A stretch of 64,000 bases of DNA from Betaproteobacteria bacterium. Its GTDB lineage: Bacteria > Pseudomonadota > Gammaproteobacteria > Burkholderiales > Casimicrobiaceae. A program made the position numbers and the translations under genes. Below are positions 25,767 to 35,713 of this stretch, one piece after another (position 1 is the stretch's first letter; the number at the start of each line of letters is the position of its first letter). The DNA lies in the NCBI GenBank assembly GCA_016720425.1, contig JADKKQ010000004.1, positions 186,001 through 250,000 on the forward strand, written 5' to 3'. Below the pieces are notes generated by a model, which had not been told where the DNA came from, searched no databases, and saw only the letters and a program-made list of their open reading frames with translations.

Positions 25767-27155
25767 TCAGGACTTCGCCATCGCGGCGTCGAGTGCCGCG
25801 GCCAGCGCCGGGTAGCCGGCCACGAAGCGCTTGCCGATCGTCGCCAGCGCGTCGGCGTCCGCGCCCTCGAAGCGCAGCGTGCAGGCCGCCTCGGTGATCG
25901 AGTGCCGCGCGAGCAGCCAGCCGTCGGGCCAGACGAGGCGCACGCCGTCGATGCGCTCGACGTCGGCGTCCGGAAAGCGCGCCGGCAGCGAGTCGAGCAG
26001 CGCGTCGATCTCGGCGTCGGCAATGCGCAGCCGCAGGTCGGGCGACAGGTGGAACGTCGGCAGCGCGTCGACGCGCGCCGACAGCGGCACGTCGCCGCCG
26101 GCCTGCCAGCGCGCGAGCGCGAGCGCCGCGTGCAGCGGGTCGTCGATGCCGGACAGCGCGCCGAAGAAGAGGTGTCCGGAGACTTCCGAGCCCAGCACCG
26201 CGCCGCGCTCGATCACCGCCCGCTTCATGTACGCGTGCCCGCTCTTCATCCGGACCGGGATGCCGCCGCGCCGGGCGACGGCGCGCTCGAGCTGCATCGA
26301 CGCCTTGATGTCGAGCACCACGACGTCGCCGGGGCGCACCGCCAGCGGGCCCTCGACCAGCAGCATCGCGACCTTCTCCGCCGGCACGTAGCGCCCGCGG
26401 TCGTCGATCACCGCCAGCCGGTCGCCGTCGCCGTCGAAGGCGACGCCCATCGCCGCGCCGACCGCAGGCACGCGCGCGGCGAGTTCGGCCAGGTGCTTGG
26501 GCACCGCGCAGTCGGGGTGCCGCTGCCGGAACGCGGGATCGAGCTCGTCGTGCAGCGCGTCGACGGCCGCGCCGAGCTCGCGGAACGCGCGCGACGCCAC
26601 GCCGGCCATGCAGCCGCCGCCGGGATCGACGACGACCTCGAGGCCGGGCAGCCCGGCGGCCGCGAACGGCGCGATGCGCGCGGCGACGTAGGTGTCGACG
26701 ACGTTGCCGATCGCGTGCCGCCGTCCCGCTTCGCGCCTCGGCGGCGGCGCGACGTCGAGCGCCTCGACCTCGGCCGGCGTGGGCGGCAGCGGCCCGTTCA
26801 TCACCTTGAGCCCGTTCCAGTGCGGTGGACTGTGCGAGGCGGTGACGATCGCGACCGCCTGCGCGGCGAGCACCTGCCGGATCCAGTACAGCGCCGGCGT
26901 TGGCGTCGCGCCGACGACGTCGAACACGTCGACCCCCTCGGCGAGCAGGCCGCCCTGCAGCGCGGCCCGCAGCGCCGGCGTCGACGCGCGGCCGTCGCCG
27001 CCGACGACGACGGTGGCCGGGTGGAAGCCCGCGAAGCTGCCGCCGGCGACGGTGGCGCCGAAGTTGCGCCCGGCCTGCTCGAAGAACGTCGCGTCGACCT
27101 CCTCGGGCCACGGTCCGCGGATGTCGCATTCCTTGACGGCGGCGTGTTCACTCAT
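25767..27155 (-). CDS. Phosphohexomutase-family protein (PMM/PGM-like), divergent active-site loop
   Basis: 462-residue alpha-D-phosphohexomutase. The phosphoserine loop is TASHSPPHWNGLKVMNG near residue 102, where most PMM/PGM enzymes have TASHNPxxYNG, so Asn and Tyr are replaced by Ser and Trp. The metal loop GVAFDGDGDRLAVID and sugar-binding GSEVSGHLFF are intact, and the phosphate-binding C-terminal domain is present. Start ATG 27155 overlaps the kinase stop by 8 bases. Last gene of the minus-strand operon; it may isomerise a sugar phosphate specific to this pathway rather than mannose-6-phosphate. Confidence 0.85.
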   Translation of the reverse strand: MSEHAAVKECDIRGPWPEEVDATFFEQAGRNFGATVAGGSFAGFHPATVVVGGDGRASTPALRAALQGGLLAEGVDVFDVVGATPTPALYWIRQVLAAQAVAIVTASHSPPHWNGLKVMNGPLPPTPAEVEALDVAPPPRREAGRRHAIGNVVDTYVAARIAPFAAAGLPGLEVVVDPGGGCMAGVASRAFRELGAAVDALHDELDPAFRQRHPDCAVPKHLAELAARVPAVGAAMGVAFDGDGDRLAVIDDRGRYVPAEKVAMLLVEGPLAVRPGDVVVLDIKASMQLERAVARRGGIPVRMKSGHAYMKRAVIERGAVLGSEVSGHLFFGALSGIDDPLHAALALARWQAGGDVPLSARVDALPTFHLSPDLRLRIADAEIDALLDSLPARFPDADVERIDGVRLVWPDGWLLARHSITEAACTLRFEGADADALATIGKRFVAGYPALAAALDAAMAKS

Positions 27156-28641
27156 CGCGGGCTCCCGGGGACTGGCGCGCGGCGCAGGCCGCGCGAAACG
27201 CATGGTACTGGTCGTCGCAGAGGCTGCGGCGGGACGGATCCGGCCGGCAGGCGAAGTCGACGCGGATCAGTCGTGCCGCGGCTTGCCAGTCGCCGTCGTG
27301 CCAGAGGTTCATCGCCGCGACCAGCGCGGCGCCGAAGCCGGATTCGGGGTGCACGGCGCGGCACACCGGGCGGCCGAGGAAGTCGGCGCGCAGCTGCAGC
27401 CAGCGCGCGTGGCGCGCGCCGACGCCGGTCGTCCAGACGGCGCCGTCGGCCGGCGCGCCGAGCCCGGCAGCGACCTCGTAGCCCCAGCGCTCGACGCAGG
27501 CGAGGCCTTCGAGCGCCGCGCGGTAGCGCTGCTGCCCGGTGCGCGCGCGCGGATCGGCGAAACCGGCGAAGCCCGGGTCGACGAAGGGGAAGCGCTCACC
27601 GGGGCGCGGCAGCGGATAGGCGAGCAGTCCCGAGGGCGGCGCGTCGGCGAGCGCCGCGGCCAGCCGGTCGAGGGCGGCCCCCGGCGCGGGATCGCCGCCC
27701 AGCACCTGATGGGCGATGCCTTCGCCGCCGGCGTTGCCGGCGCCGCCGGGCAGGAACGCGCCGCCGGGATGCCGGTGGCAGTAGAGCCGGCCCTGCGGGT
27801 CGACGACCGGCCCGGCGGCGACGAGCTTCCAGACCAGCGTGGTGCCGATGGTCGTGTTGCCGTCGCCGATCGCCGCGGCGCCGGAGGCGACGGCCGCCGC
27901 GGTGCCGTCGGTCATGCCGGCGACGACGCGGCAATCGGGGGGCAGGCCGGTGTCGGCGGCGAACGCGGCGCCGATCGCGCCCAGCGTGCTGCCGCCGGGG
28001 ACGACCGGCGGCAATTGGCCGACGTCGATGCCCGCGACGGCCAGCGAGCCGGCCCAGCGGCGGGCGACGATGTCGTAACCGGTCTTGAGCGCGCTCGACT
28101 CGTCGGTGGCGACGTCCGCGGCGCGCGTCGCGCCGAGGAGGCGCGCATTGACGAAGTCGGTCTGGTGCAGGAAGCGCGCCGCAGCGATACCGATGGCCGG
28201 TGCGTGTTCGCGCAGCCAGAGGATCTTCGCGCTGGCGTACGAGGCGTTGCAGCCTTCGCCTTCGCCGTGTGCGCGGGCGGCGGCGTTGAGGTCGCGGGCC
28301 TGCGCGCCGGCGCGGCCGTCGTTGTACATGAGGCCCGGGCCGAGCGGGGCGCAGCGCGCGTCGACCGGCACGATCGTGCCCGAGGTCGCGTCGACGCAGG
28401 CGGCACCGACGTCCCGCGGCTGGCCGCCCGCGGCCGACAGGCGGGCGAGCGCTTCGCGCACGGCGGACGCGGCGGCCTGCCACCAGAGATTCGCATCCTG
28501 CTCGCGGCCGCCGGCGCCGACGACTGCGGGCGCCGGCAGCGGCGCGAAGGCCTGGGCGACGATCGCGCCCTGGCGGTCGACCACCAGCGCCCGGGCGCCG
28601 GAGGTGCCGAGGTCGATCCCGAGCACGTACGCCGAGGCCAC
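27148..28641 (-). CDS. FGGY-family carbohydrate kinase, D-ribulokinase (SePSK/AtXK-1)-like
   Basis: 497-residue sugar kinase. The ATP-binding LGIDLGTSGARALVV is at the start and the catalytic aspartate lies in the FLHQTDFVNARLLG/MTDGTAAA regions. The segments ALKTGYD, GLPPDCRVVAGMTDG, IGTTLVWKL and YPLPRPGERFPFVDP resemble the plant XK-1 and cyanobacterial SePSK subgroup, characterised as D-ribulose kinases, more than bacterial xylulokinases. That comparison is from memory. GTG start at 28641 is preferred because GGGAG lies about 7 bases upstream. Overlaps the mutase gene and follows the small aldolase gene by 23 bases. Substrate is probably a ketopentose or a related ketose. Confidence 0.82.
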   Translation of the reverse strand: MASAYVLGIDLGTSGARALVVDRQGAIVAQAFAPLPAPAVVGAGGREQDANLWWQAAASAVREALARLSAAGGQPRDVGAACVDATSGTIVPVDARCAPLGPGLMYNDGRAGAQARDLNAAARAHGEGEGCNASYASAKILWLREHAPAIGIAAARFLHQTDFVNARLLGATRAADVATDESSALKTGYDIVARRWAGSLAVAGIDVGQLPPVVPGGSTLGAIGAAFAADTGLPPDCRVVAGMTDGTAAAVASGAAAIGDGNTTIGTTLVWKLVAAGPVVDPQGRLYCHRHPGGAFLPGGAGNAGGEGIAHQVLGGDPAPGAALDRLAAALADAPPSGLLAYPLPRPGERFPFVDPGFAGFADPRARTGQQRYRAALEGLACVERWGYEVAAGLGAPADGAVWTTGVGARHARWLQLRADFLGRPVCRAVHPESGFGAALVAAMNLWHDGDWQAAARLIRVDFACRPDPSRRSLCDDQYHAFRAACAARQSPGARDE

Positions 28642-28664
28642 CGGGCGCTCCCCGTCGTGCCGCG

Positions 28665-29285
28665 CTACGCCGGCGCGGCCCTCAGCAACCGCGCGAGGGC
28701 GGCCACCTGCGCGGTCTCCTCGATCAGCTCGGCGACGTGCAGCGCCGCGAGCAGCGTCTTGCCCACGCCGACCGAGCCGTGCTCGGCCAGCAGCGCCGCG
28801 CGCAGCGCCGGGTCGCGGAATTCCGCGACGATGTCCTCGGGCCGCTGCGCGCCGCCGCCCGGGCCGGTCGGGACGATCGGGATGCGCTTCAGCTTGTCGC
28901 GCGAGTGCACCGTCGGCAGCGCGAGCGCGTGCCCGCTCGCCGCCCAGCCGGTCGCCCACGGCGAGTGCACGTGGACGATCCCGCCGACGTCGTCGCGCAC
29001 GCGGTAGATCCCGAGGTGGAACGCCATGTCCTTCGACGGCTTGGCGTCGCCCTTGAGGATGTTGCCGTCGAGGTCGACGACCAGCAGGTTGTCGTGGTCG
29101 CACTCGGCGAAGCCCACGCCCGACGGCTTGATCACGACCTCGTTGCGGCCGGCGACCCGGATGCTGATGTTGCCGCCGGTGCCGGTCTGCAGCCGGCCGG
29201 CGGCCGCGCGGCGCGCGATGCCGATCAGCTCGCTGGTCGCGGCGACGGTGACGCTGTCGCTCGCGTAGGCGCTCAGCGTGGCCAT
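28665..29285 (-). CDS. Class II aldolase/epimerase (FucA/AraD-like)
   Basis: 206-residue class II aldolase family protein. GTGGNISIRVAGRNEVVIKPSG (start near residue 36) is the phosphate-binding region. The metal-binding HVHSPWATGWAASGHAL near residue 100 supplies two histidines, and LLAEHGSVGVG near 167 the third. The glutamate or aspartate acting as acid/base is expected near KDMAFHLGIYR. Family members are fuculose-phosphate aldolase, ribulose-phosphate 4-epimerase and methylthioribulose-phosphate dehydratase; sequence alone does not choose. Its ATG (29285) lies inside the end of the preceding MBL gene, an overlap of 13 bases. Confidence 0.85.
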   Translation of the reverse strand: MATLSAYASDSVTVAATSELIGIARRAAAGRLQTGTGGNISIRVAGRNEVVIKPSGVGFAECDHDNLLVVDLDGNILKGDAKPSKDMAFHLGIYRVRDDVGGIVHVHSPWATGWAASGHALALPTVHSRDKLKRIPIVPTGPGGGAQRPEDIVAEFRDPALRAALLAEHGSVGVGKTLLAALHVAELIEETAQVAALARLLRAAPA

Positions 29286-30042
29286 TTGCCACCCACGATC
29301 GTGCCGTCGTGGCCGGGCAGCACGTGTTCCATCACGCCGCCCGCGCGCTCCATGATCCGGTCCAGGCTGTCGAACACCTGGAAGATGTCGGTGTAGCGGC
29401 CGATGGGCAGGAACTTCTGCCGCTTGGCCGGATCGCCGCGCAGGTTGTCGTAGGTCATCACCGCGTCGCCGGCGATCACGTACGGGCCGTCGGCGGTCTC
29501 GACCGCCACCGACATGCTTCCCGGCGAGTGGCCGGGGGTGAAGAACGCGCTGATGCCGGGCAGGATCTGCTGCTCGGCGTCGCCCTTCAGCAGCCGGAAC
29601 TCGCGGCCCTGGAACGGCGGCACGGCGCCGATGATCGGATGCTCGTAGCTGTGCCAGTACGAGGGGATCGGCGCCATCGCGAACTGCCACTCCTTCTCGT
29701 GGCAGACGAGCTCGGCATCGGGAAACTGCGGCAGGTTCTGCACGTGGTCCCAGTGCAGGTGGGTGAAGATGATCAGGTCGATGTCGGCGGCTTCAGGCCG
29801 AACTTCGGCAGCTGCTCGTGGATCGCCTCGCCCGGCTCCTGCTTCGAGCCCGCGTGGTGCCACTTGTTGGCGCGCTCGGTGTCGCACATCCCGGTGTCGA
29901 CCAGCACGTTCTTCTCGCCGCCGGTGACGAGCCAGCACAGCGATGGGGTCATGACCTTGACGCCGTCCATCCGGCAGTTGGTCAGGCGGTTCTGGAAGCT
30001 GCCGATCCAGCCGGTGTTGATCGCGTGAATGGTGAGGCTCAT
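29273..30042 (-). pseudogene. Metallo-beta-lactamase-fold hydrolase (AHL-lactonase family), one apparent frameshift
   Basis: About 256 residues if repaired. The N-terminal 84 residues read from ATG 30042 (MSLTIHAINTGWIGSFQNR to QLPKFGLKP). The frame then shifts at about 29785-29791, and the rest reads to 29273. The zinc motif FTHLHWDHVQNL, the GHSPGS histidine, AGDAVM aspartate and LPGHDG histidine are all present. Restoring one base (CCGGCCGAC for CCGCCGAC) gives continuous KPADIDLIIFTHLHWDH. Family members hydrolyse lactones, including acyl-homoserine lactones, but in a sugar operon an aldonolactone-type substrate is more likely. Start follows a GAAAGGAG ribosome site. Confidence 0.85.
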
Positions 30043-30057
30043 GGAGTGGAACTCCTT

Positions 30058-31293
30058 TCAGGTGGGGTTCGAAACGGACGCGCCGACCTGCTCGAACAGC
30101 ACGGCACAGGCGCGACGGACAAAGAGCGGATCGTTGATGTGCGCGTCGACCTCGACCACGCGCACGGCGGGAGCGAGCCGTCGCCGGAGTTCCGACCGGA
30201 ACGCCTCGTCGGCCGCGGGGTCGTGAATCGCGCCGCCGGGACGGCCCTCGGCCGAAAAGCCGTGCAGCGGCAGGACGAAGGCCGTCGGGCCGGTTGCCGC
30301 ATTGAGGCGGGCGGCGACGACGGCGGCGACCTGGCGCATGCCGGGGGCGTCGATGCGCACGTGGGTGAAGGTCGGGCTGTGCGCGTAGTGCGGGCGGGCG
30401 CGGTCGGCGGCGTCGAGGTCGGCGCTCGGGCCGCGCGTCACGAAGTCCAGTCCGCCGGGGCAGACGACCTGCGGCAGGCCGAGGCGGCCGGCGGTGGTGA
30501 GGCGGTCCGGTCCCGCGACGGCGATGCCGCCGAAGATCTCGCTGGTCAGCTCGCTGGTCGTGAGGTCGAGCACGCCGCGGAACATCCGCAGCGCGATCCA
30601 CTCCTCGAACGCCGCTCCGCCCAGCCCGTTGGCGTGGAAGCTCGCGAGCTCGAAGCCGGCCTGTTCGACCAGGTCGCGGGCGGCGAGCAGCGCCGGCGTG
30701 GTGATGCCGATGCCGGTCGCGCCGATCGTGTGCGCCACCGCGTCGCGGCTGAAGGGCGCCCAGGCGCGCGCCATGCCGTCCATCGCCGCCGCCGCGCTGC
30801 CGAGCACCGTGCGCAGCATCGGGTTGAGCCCGAGGATGTCGGCCACCGAAGGGAAGAACACGATGTCGCGCCCGTGCAGCAACGGCCGGATGTCGTAGGG
30901 CAGCGTGGAGACGATCAGCTTCGGAAAGCCGAACGGCAGCGAGCGCATCACCTCGGCCCCGACCCAGGTGCCGACGCCGCCGCCCAGGACCAGCACGCCG
31001 GCGGCCTCGCCGCGCGCGACCCAGTCGGCGACCTGCGGGCCCGCGACCGTCGCGATGCGCGTCATCGCGGCGACCTTGCCCATGCGGGCGAGCTCCGCCG
31101 CGGACACTTCCACGTGACGGACGTCGGCAGCGGCGAGCGCGGGCGGCAGCGCCGCCGGTTCGCGGATGCCGATGTGCAGCACCCGCACCGGCCAGCCGTG
31201 GCGGACGAGCGCGTCGCAGACGAACGCGAGCTCCGGCCCCTTGGTGTCGAGGGCTCCGAGCAGGACGATCGATTTTGGCGGTTGCGGCGGCAT
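30058..31293 (-). CDS. Tm-1-like / UPF0261 family protein
   Basis: 411-residue member of the UPF0261 family, related to the N-terminal domain of the tomato Tm-1 resistance protein. The family start KSIVLLGALDTKGPELAFV is at the N-terminus. Also present are GVLVLGGGVGTWVGAEVMRS near residue 100, PSVADILGLNPMLR, IGATGIGITTPA, and the C-terminal PLHGFSAEGRPGGAIHDP near 350. Function of bacterial members is unproven. They recur in carbohydrate or acid catabolic operons. ATG 31293 is preferred over an in-frame GTG at 31350 because the conserved part starts here. First gene of the minus-strand catabolic operon, 15 bases before the MBL gene. Confidence 0.85.
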   Translation of the reverse strand: MPPQPPKSIVLLGALDTKGPELAFVCDALVRHGWPVRVLHIGIREPAALPPALAAADVRHVEVSAAELARMGKVAAMTRIATVAGPQVADWVARGEAAGVLVLGGGVGTWVGAEVMRSLPFGFPKLIVSTLPYDIRPLLHGRDIVFFPSVADILGLNPMLRTVLGSAAAAMDGMARAWAPFSRDAVAHTIGATGIGITTPALLAARDLVEQAGFELASFHANGLGGAAFEEWIALRMFRGVLDLTTSELTSEIFGGIAVAGPDRLTTAGRLGLPQVVCPGGLDFVTRGPSADLDAADRARPHYAHSPTFTHVRIDAPGMRQVAAVVAARLNAATGPTAFVLPLHGFSAEGRPGGAIHDPAADEAFRSELRRRLAPAVRVVEVDAHINDPLFVRRACAVLFEQVGASVSNPT

Positions 31294-31362
31294 CGAGTCG
31301 GCCGGGGACGTCCGGGACGCGTCCAGCCTGTCCCGGCAATTTGAACACAAAAAAGCCCGCTT

Positions 31363-31386
31363 GCATACAATTTATCGATTGTGTGC
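31363..31386. promoter_or_regulatory. Operator-like site B, GCATACAAT-N6-ATTGTGTGC
   Basis: A 9-bp inverted repeat with one mismatch in the 242-base divergent gap between the Tm-1-like gene (minus) and the SMP-30 gene (plus). It contains CATACAAT-N4-CGATT, matching site A beside the GntR gene. Surrounding sequence is AT-rich against a GC-rich background, as for a promoter. Probably the control point for both divergent operons. Confidence 0.55.
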
Positions 31387-31535
31387 TAGGCTTTCGGCAA
31401 AGGAGCAATGGCGCCGGGAGGCGGCGGTCGGTCGTCGCCTTTTCGCAGCGCGAATCCGTCCGGCGTGACGCCGCGGCAGGCGCGACCGCTGGTCGGGGTG
31501 TGGCACAGCAGTCCAACGCAACGGTGGGAGGGCGA

Positions 31536-32456
31536 ATGGGCGGCGGGGGCATCGTGGTCTGCGACACCAGGCTGCAGGCGATCCTGCGGCCGGACTCCAC
31601 GCTCGAGCGCCTGTGCACCGGTGCCGTGTGGAGCGAAGGGCCGGTGTGGCTCGACGACCGCGAGACGCTGGTCTGGAGCGACATCCCCAACAACCGGATG
31701 CTGGCGTGGTCGCCGGGCACGGGGATGACGGTGTTTCGCGCGCCGTCGCACTTCTCCAACGGCAACACCCTCGACCGCGAGGGCCGGATGGTCACCTGCG
31801 AGCACGGCCGTCGCTGCGTCTCCCGCACCGGCCACGACGGCCGGGTCGAGATCCTCGTCGACCGCTACCGGGGCGGGCGGCTCAACTCGCCGAACGACGT
31901 CGTCGTCAAGTCCGACGGCACGATCTGGTTCACCGACCCCGACTACGGCATCCTGAGCGACCGCGAAGGCTACCAGGCGCCGAGCGAGCAGGGCGGCCGC
32001 TGCCGCGTCTACTGCTTCGACCCCGCGACCGCGGAGCTGCGCGTCGTCGACGATTCCTTCGCCAAGCCCAACGGCCTCGCGTTTTCGCCGGACGAGCGCC
32101 GGCTCTACGTCACCGACACCTCCGCCTCGCACGCGCCGGACGGCCATCACCACCTGCGCTGCTTCGACGTCGCCCCCGGCAACACGCTCGCCGACGGTCG
32201 CGTGTTCGCCGTCGTCGAGCCCGGGCTGCCGGACGGCTTCCGGGTCGACGCGCAGGGGTGGCTGTACGTCAGTGCCGAGGACGGCATCCAGGTGTACGAT
32301 CCCGAGGGCAGCCTGCTGGGGAAGATCCTGGTCCCGGAGCGCACCGGCAACTGCGTGTTCGGCGGCACCCGGCGCGACACGCTCTACATCGCGGCATCGA
32401 CCTCGCTGTATCGCATCCGGCTCGACACTCATGGCGCGACGCGACCTCATGCTTGA
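31536..32456 (+). CDS. SMP-30/gluconolactonase-family lactonase
   Basis: 306-residue six-bladed beta-propeller hydrolase. Metal-binding and family motifs are GAVWSEGPVWL (glutamate ligand near residue 30), GGRLNSPNDVVVKSDGTIWFTDPDYG (asparagine ligand, about 120-145), KPNGLAFSPDERRLYVTDT (aspartate region near 185) and PDGFRVDAQGWLYVS near 235. Likely opens an aldonolactone. ATG 31536 is chosen for its GGGAGG ribosome site and because upstream in-frame sequence is unconserved. First gene of the plus-strand transport operon. Its end overlaps the start of the cytochrome b561 gene. Confidence 0.9.
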   Translation: MGGGGIVVCDTRLQAILRPDSTLERLCTGAVWSEGPVWLDDRETLVWSDIPNNRMLAWSPGTGMTVFRAPSHFSNGNTLDREGRMVTCEHGRRCVSRTGHDGRVEILVDRYRGGRLNSPNDVVVKSDGTIWFTDPDYGILSDREGYQAPSEQGGRCRVYCFDPATAELRVVDDSFAKPNGLAFSPDERRLYVTDTSASHAPDGHHHLRCFDVAPGNTLADGRVFAVVEPGLPDGFRVDAQGWLYVSAEDGIQVYDPEGSLLGKILVPERTGNCVFGGTRRDTLYIAASTSLYRIRLDTHGATRPHA

Positions 32457-33167
32457 CTGGTGGCTGGCACCGCTGTCCGGCGCGCCGACGCACGTGCTCC
32501 CGCCGTCGGTGGCCTGGCACGCGCGGCTGATGGTGCTGGCGTGGGGGGTGCTGATCCCGGTCGGCGTCCTCTGGGCCCGGTTCTGGAAGGTGGCGCCGCA
32601 CCAGGACTGGCCGCGGCAGCTCGATCACAAGGCGTGGTGGCACGCGCATCGCACGCTGCAGATCGCCGGCGTGCTCGTCGGCATCGGCGCGCTGGCGCTG
32701 GTCTTTCGCCGCGGCGCCGCGAGCCCCGGCGCCGACCTGCATCACCTCGTCGGCTGGGCGGTCGTGACGGCGGGGGTGGCGCAGGTGCTGCACGGCTTCG
32801 CGCGCGGCAGCAAGGGCGGGCCCACCGACGCGACGCTGCGCGGCGACCACTACGACATGACGTTGCGGCGCGTGGTCTTCGAGCGCGTGCACAAGGCGTT
32901 TGGCTGGGCGGCGGTGATCGCGGCGATCGCGGCGATCGCGTCGGGCCTCGTCGTCGCCGACGCGCCGCGCTGGATGCCGGCGACGCTGGCGCTGTGGTGG
33001 CTGCTGCTCGCCGCGGCCTTCGTCCGCTGGCAGCGGGCCGGGCGGGCGCTCGACACCTATCAGGCCATCTGGGGCCCCGACCCGACGCTGCCCGGCAACC
33101 GGCGCGCGCCGATCGGCTGGGGGGTGAAACGCTTCGCGGCGGCGGCCAGCAACGACGGAGGCAAAGG

Positions 33168-33171
<4 letters not shown>
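32431..33171 (+). CDS. Cytochrome b561-domain membrane protein
   Basis: About 240-246 residues with five to six hydrophobic segments. Histidines are spaced as in the b561 electron-transport fold: HAHRTLQIAGVLVG, LHHLVGWAVV, QVLHGFARG and ERVHKAFGWAAVI, which could bind two hemes. Such proteins pass electrons across membranes, often with ascorbate or quinol. Start may be ATG 32431 or 32449; both lie within the end of the SMP-30 gene. Its stop overlaps the ATG of the ABC ATPase gene (ATGA), so it is part of the transport operon. A heme protein in a sugar-import operon is unusual. Confidence 0.75.
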
Positions 33172-34250
<1,079 letters not shown>

Positions 34251-34276
34251 CCTGTTCCCATGGAAGGAGACAAGCA

Positions 34277-35618
34277 ATGAAGCGACGTGAACTCCTCAAG
34301 GCCGGCGGCATCGCCGGCATCCTCGCCGCGGCGCAATTCCCGCTGATCAGGAGCGCCTGGGCGCAGAATCGCTACGCCAAGTACAAGGGCCAGACGGTCG
34401 TGATGAGCGTGCCGGCGCACCCGCACTACGACGCGATGGCCAAGATCCTGCCGCCTTCACCGCCGAGACCGGGATCAAGGTCGAGCTCGACAAGATCGCC
34501 ATGGGCCGGCTGAAGGAAAAGCAGCTGCTCGAGATGTCGAAGCCGCAGGGTGACTACGACCTCTGCTGCTACATCGTCATGTGGAAGGGCGAGTACGTCG
34601 CCAAGAACCTGGTGCAGCCGCTGGAGCCGTACTTCGCCAACGTCGCGCTGGCCGACCCGGCCTACGACGTGAAGGACATCATCCCGATCTACTACGAGAA
34701 CCTGGGCCTGGTCGGCGGCCCGAAGGGCTACCTCGCGGGTCCGGGCGCCAAGCTCTACGGCCTGCCCTACGGTGCGGAAACCTCGGTGCTCGCCTACCGC
34801 AAGGACATCTTCGCCAAGCACAACCTGGCCGTGCCGGAGAACTACGACGATTTCCTGAAGATCCTGCGCGTCATCAAGGACAAGGAAGGCATCGGTGCGC
34901 TGACCTCGCGCGGCCAGGCCGGGCACCAGTGCGTGCACGCCTGGCTGCTGCACCTCAACCCGCTGGGCGGCGCGGTGTTCGACGACCAGTGGCGGCCGCG
35001 CTTCAACGACAAGGTCGGGGTGCAGGCGCTCAAGTTCTTCCAGGAGGTGGTGGCCACCGGTCCCGCCGGCATCCCGGGCTACGGCCAGGGCGAGGCCAAC
35101 ACCGCCTTCCTGCAGGGGCAGGCGGCGATGTACCTCGACTCGACCTCGTTCGTCGGCCTCGTCAACGACCCATCGAAAAGCAAGGTGGTCGGCAACGTGG
35201 GCTGGGCGCTGCACCCACGAGGCGTCAAACGCGCGTCGCAGTCGGGCGGTCTGGGTCTCACCATGCCCAAGAATGCCAAGCACCCCGAAGCCGGCTTCCT
35301 GCTGCTGCAGTGGCTGACGTCCAAGGCGCAGGACAAGGCGGTGACCAAGCAGGGTGGCGCGCCGATCCGCAACTCGACGATGGAAGACGCCGAGGTCGTG
35401 AAGCAGTACCCCGAGTTCGTCGTGTTCAAGGAGGCGCTGAAATACTCGAATCCCGACTGGCGTCCGATCATCGCCGAGTGGGACGAGATCAACATTCAGG
35501 CGCTGGGCGTCGCCGTGTCCGAGGCGCTGACCGGAAAGAAGGCGCCGAGGAGGCGCTGAACGGCATCGTGCCCAAGGTGACCGACATCATGAAGCGCGGA
35601 GGCTACCTCAAGGCCTGA
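34277..35618 (+). pseudogene. Extracellular sugar-binding protein of the CUT1 ABC importer, two apparent frameshifts
   Basis: Family-1 extracellular solute-binding protein, about 447 residues if repaired. It begins MKRRELLKAGGIAGILAAAQ, a twin-arginine-like or lipid-free signal ending near AWAQ. The frame breaks near 34451-34455. The protein continues as FTAETGIKVELDKIAMGRLKEKQ in the next frame and reads to about 35541, where a second break leads to EEALNGIVPKVTDIM and the stop at 35618. Each break is repaired by restoring one base within a GGCC (CTGCCGGCC and GGCGGCCGAG). A strong GGAAGGAG ribosome site precedes the ATG. Because both breaks leave coherent protein, sequence error is likely. 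Confidence 0.88.
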
Positions 35619-35713
35619 TGGCGTCGGCCTCCGCGGAGGCGGCGTGCCGCCTCCGCGATGCCGGGTACAGAGCCAGCGATGCTTCGCCTCACCGATCAAA
35701 GGAGTCCCCGCTC

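Noticed and set aside
29273..30042. Quorum-quenching AHL lactonase
   Set aside because: The fold and metal motif fit, but no luxI/luxR genes are nearby and the gene sits in a sugar operon, so only a general lactonase-like hydrolase is supported.
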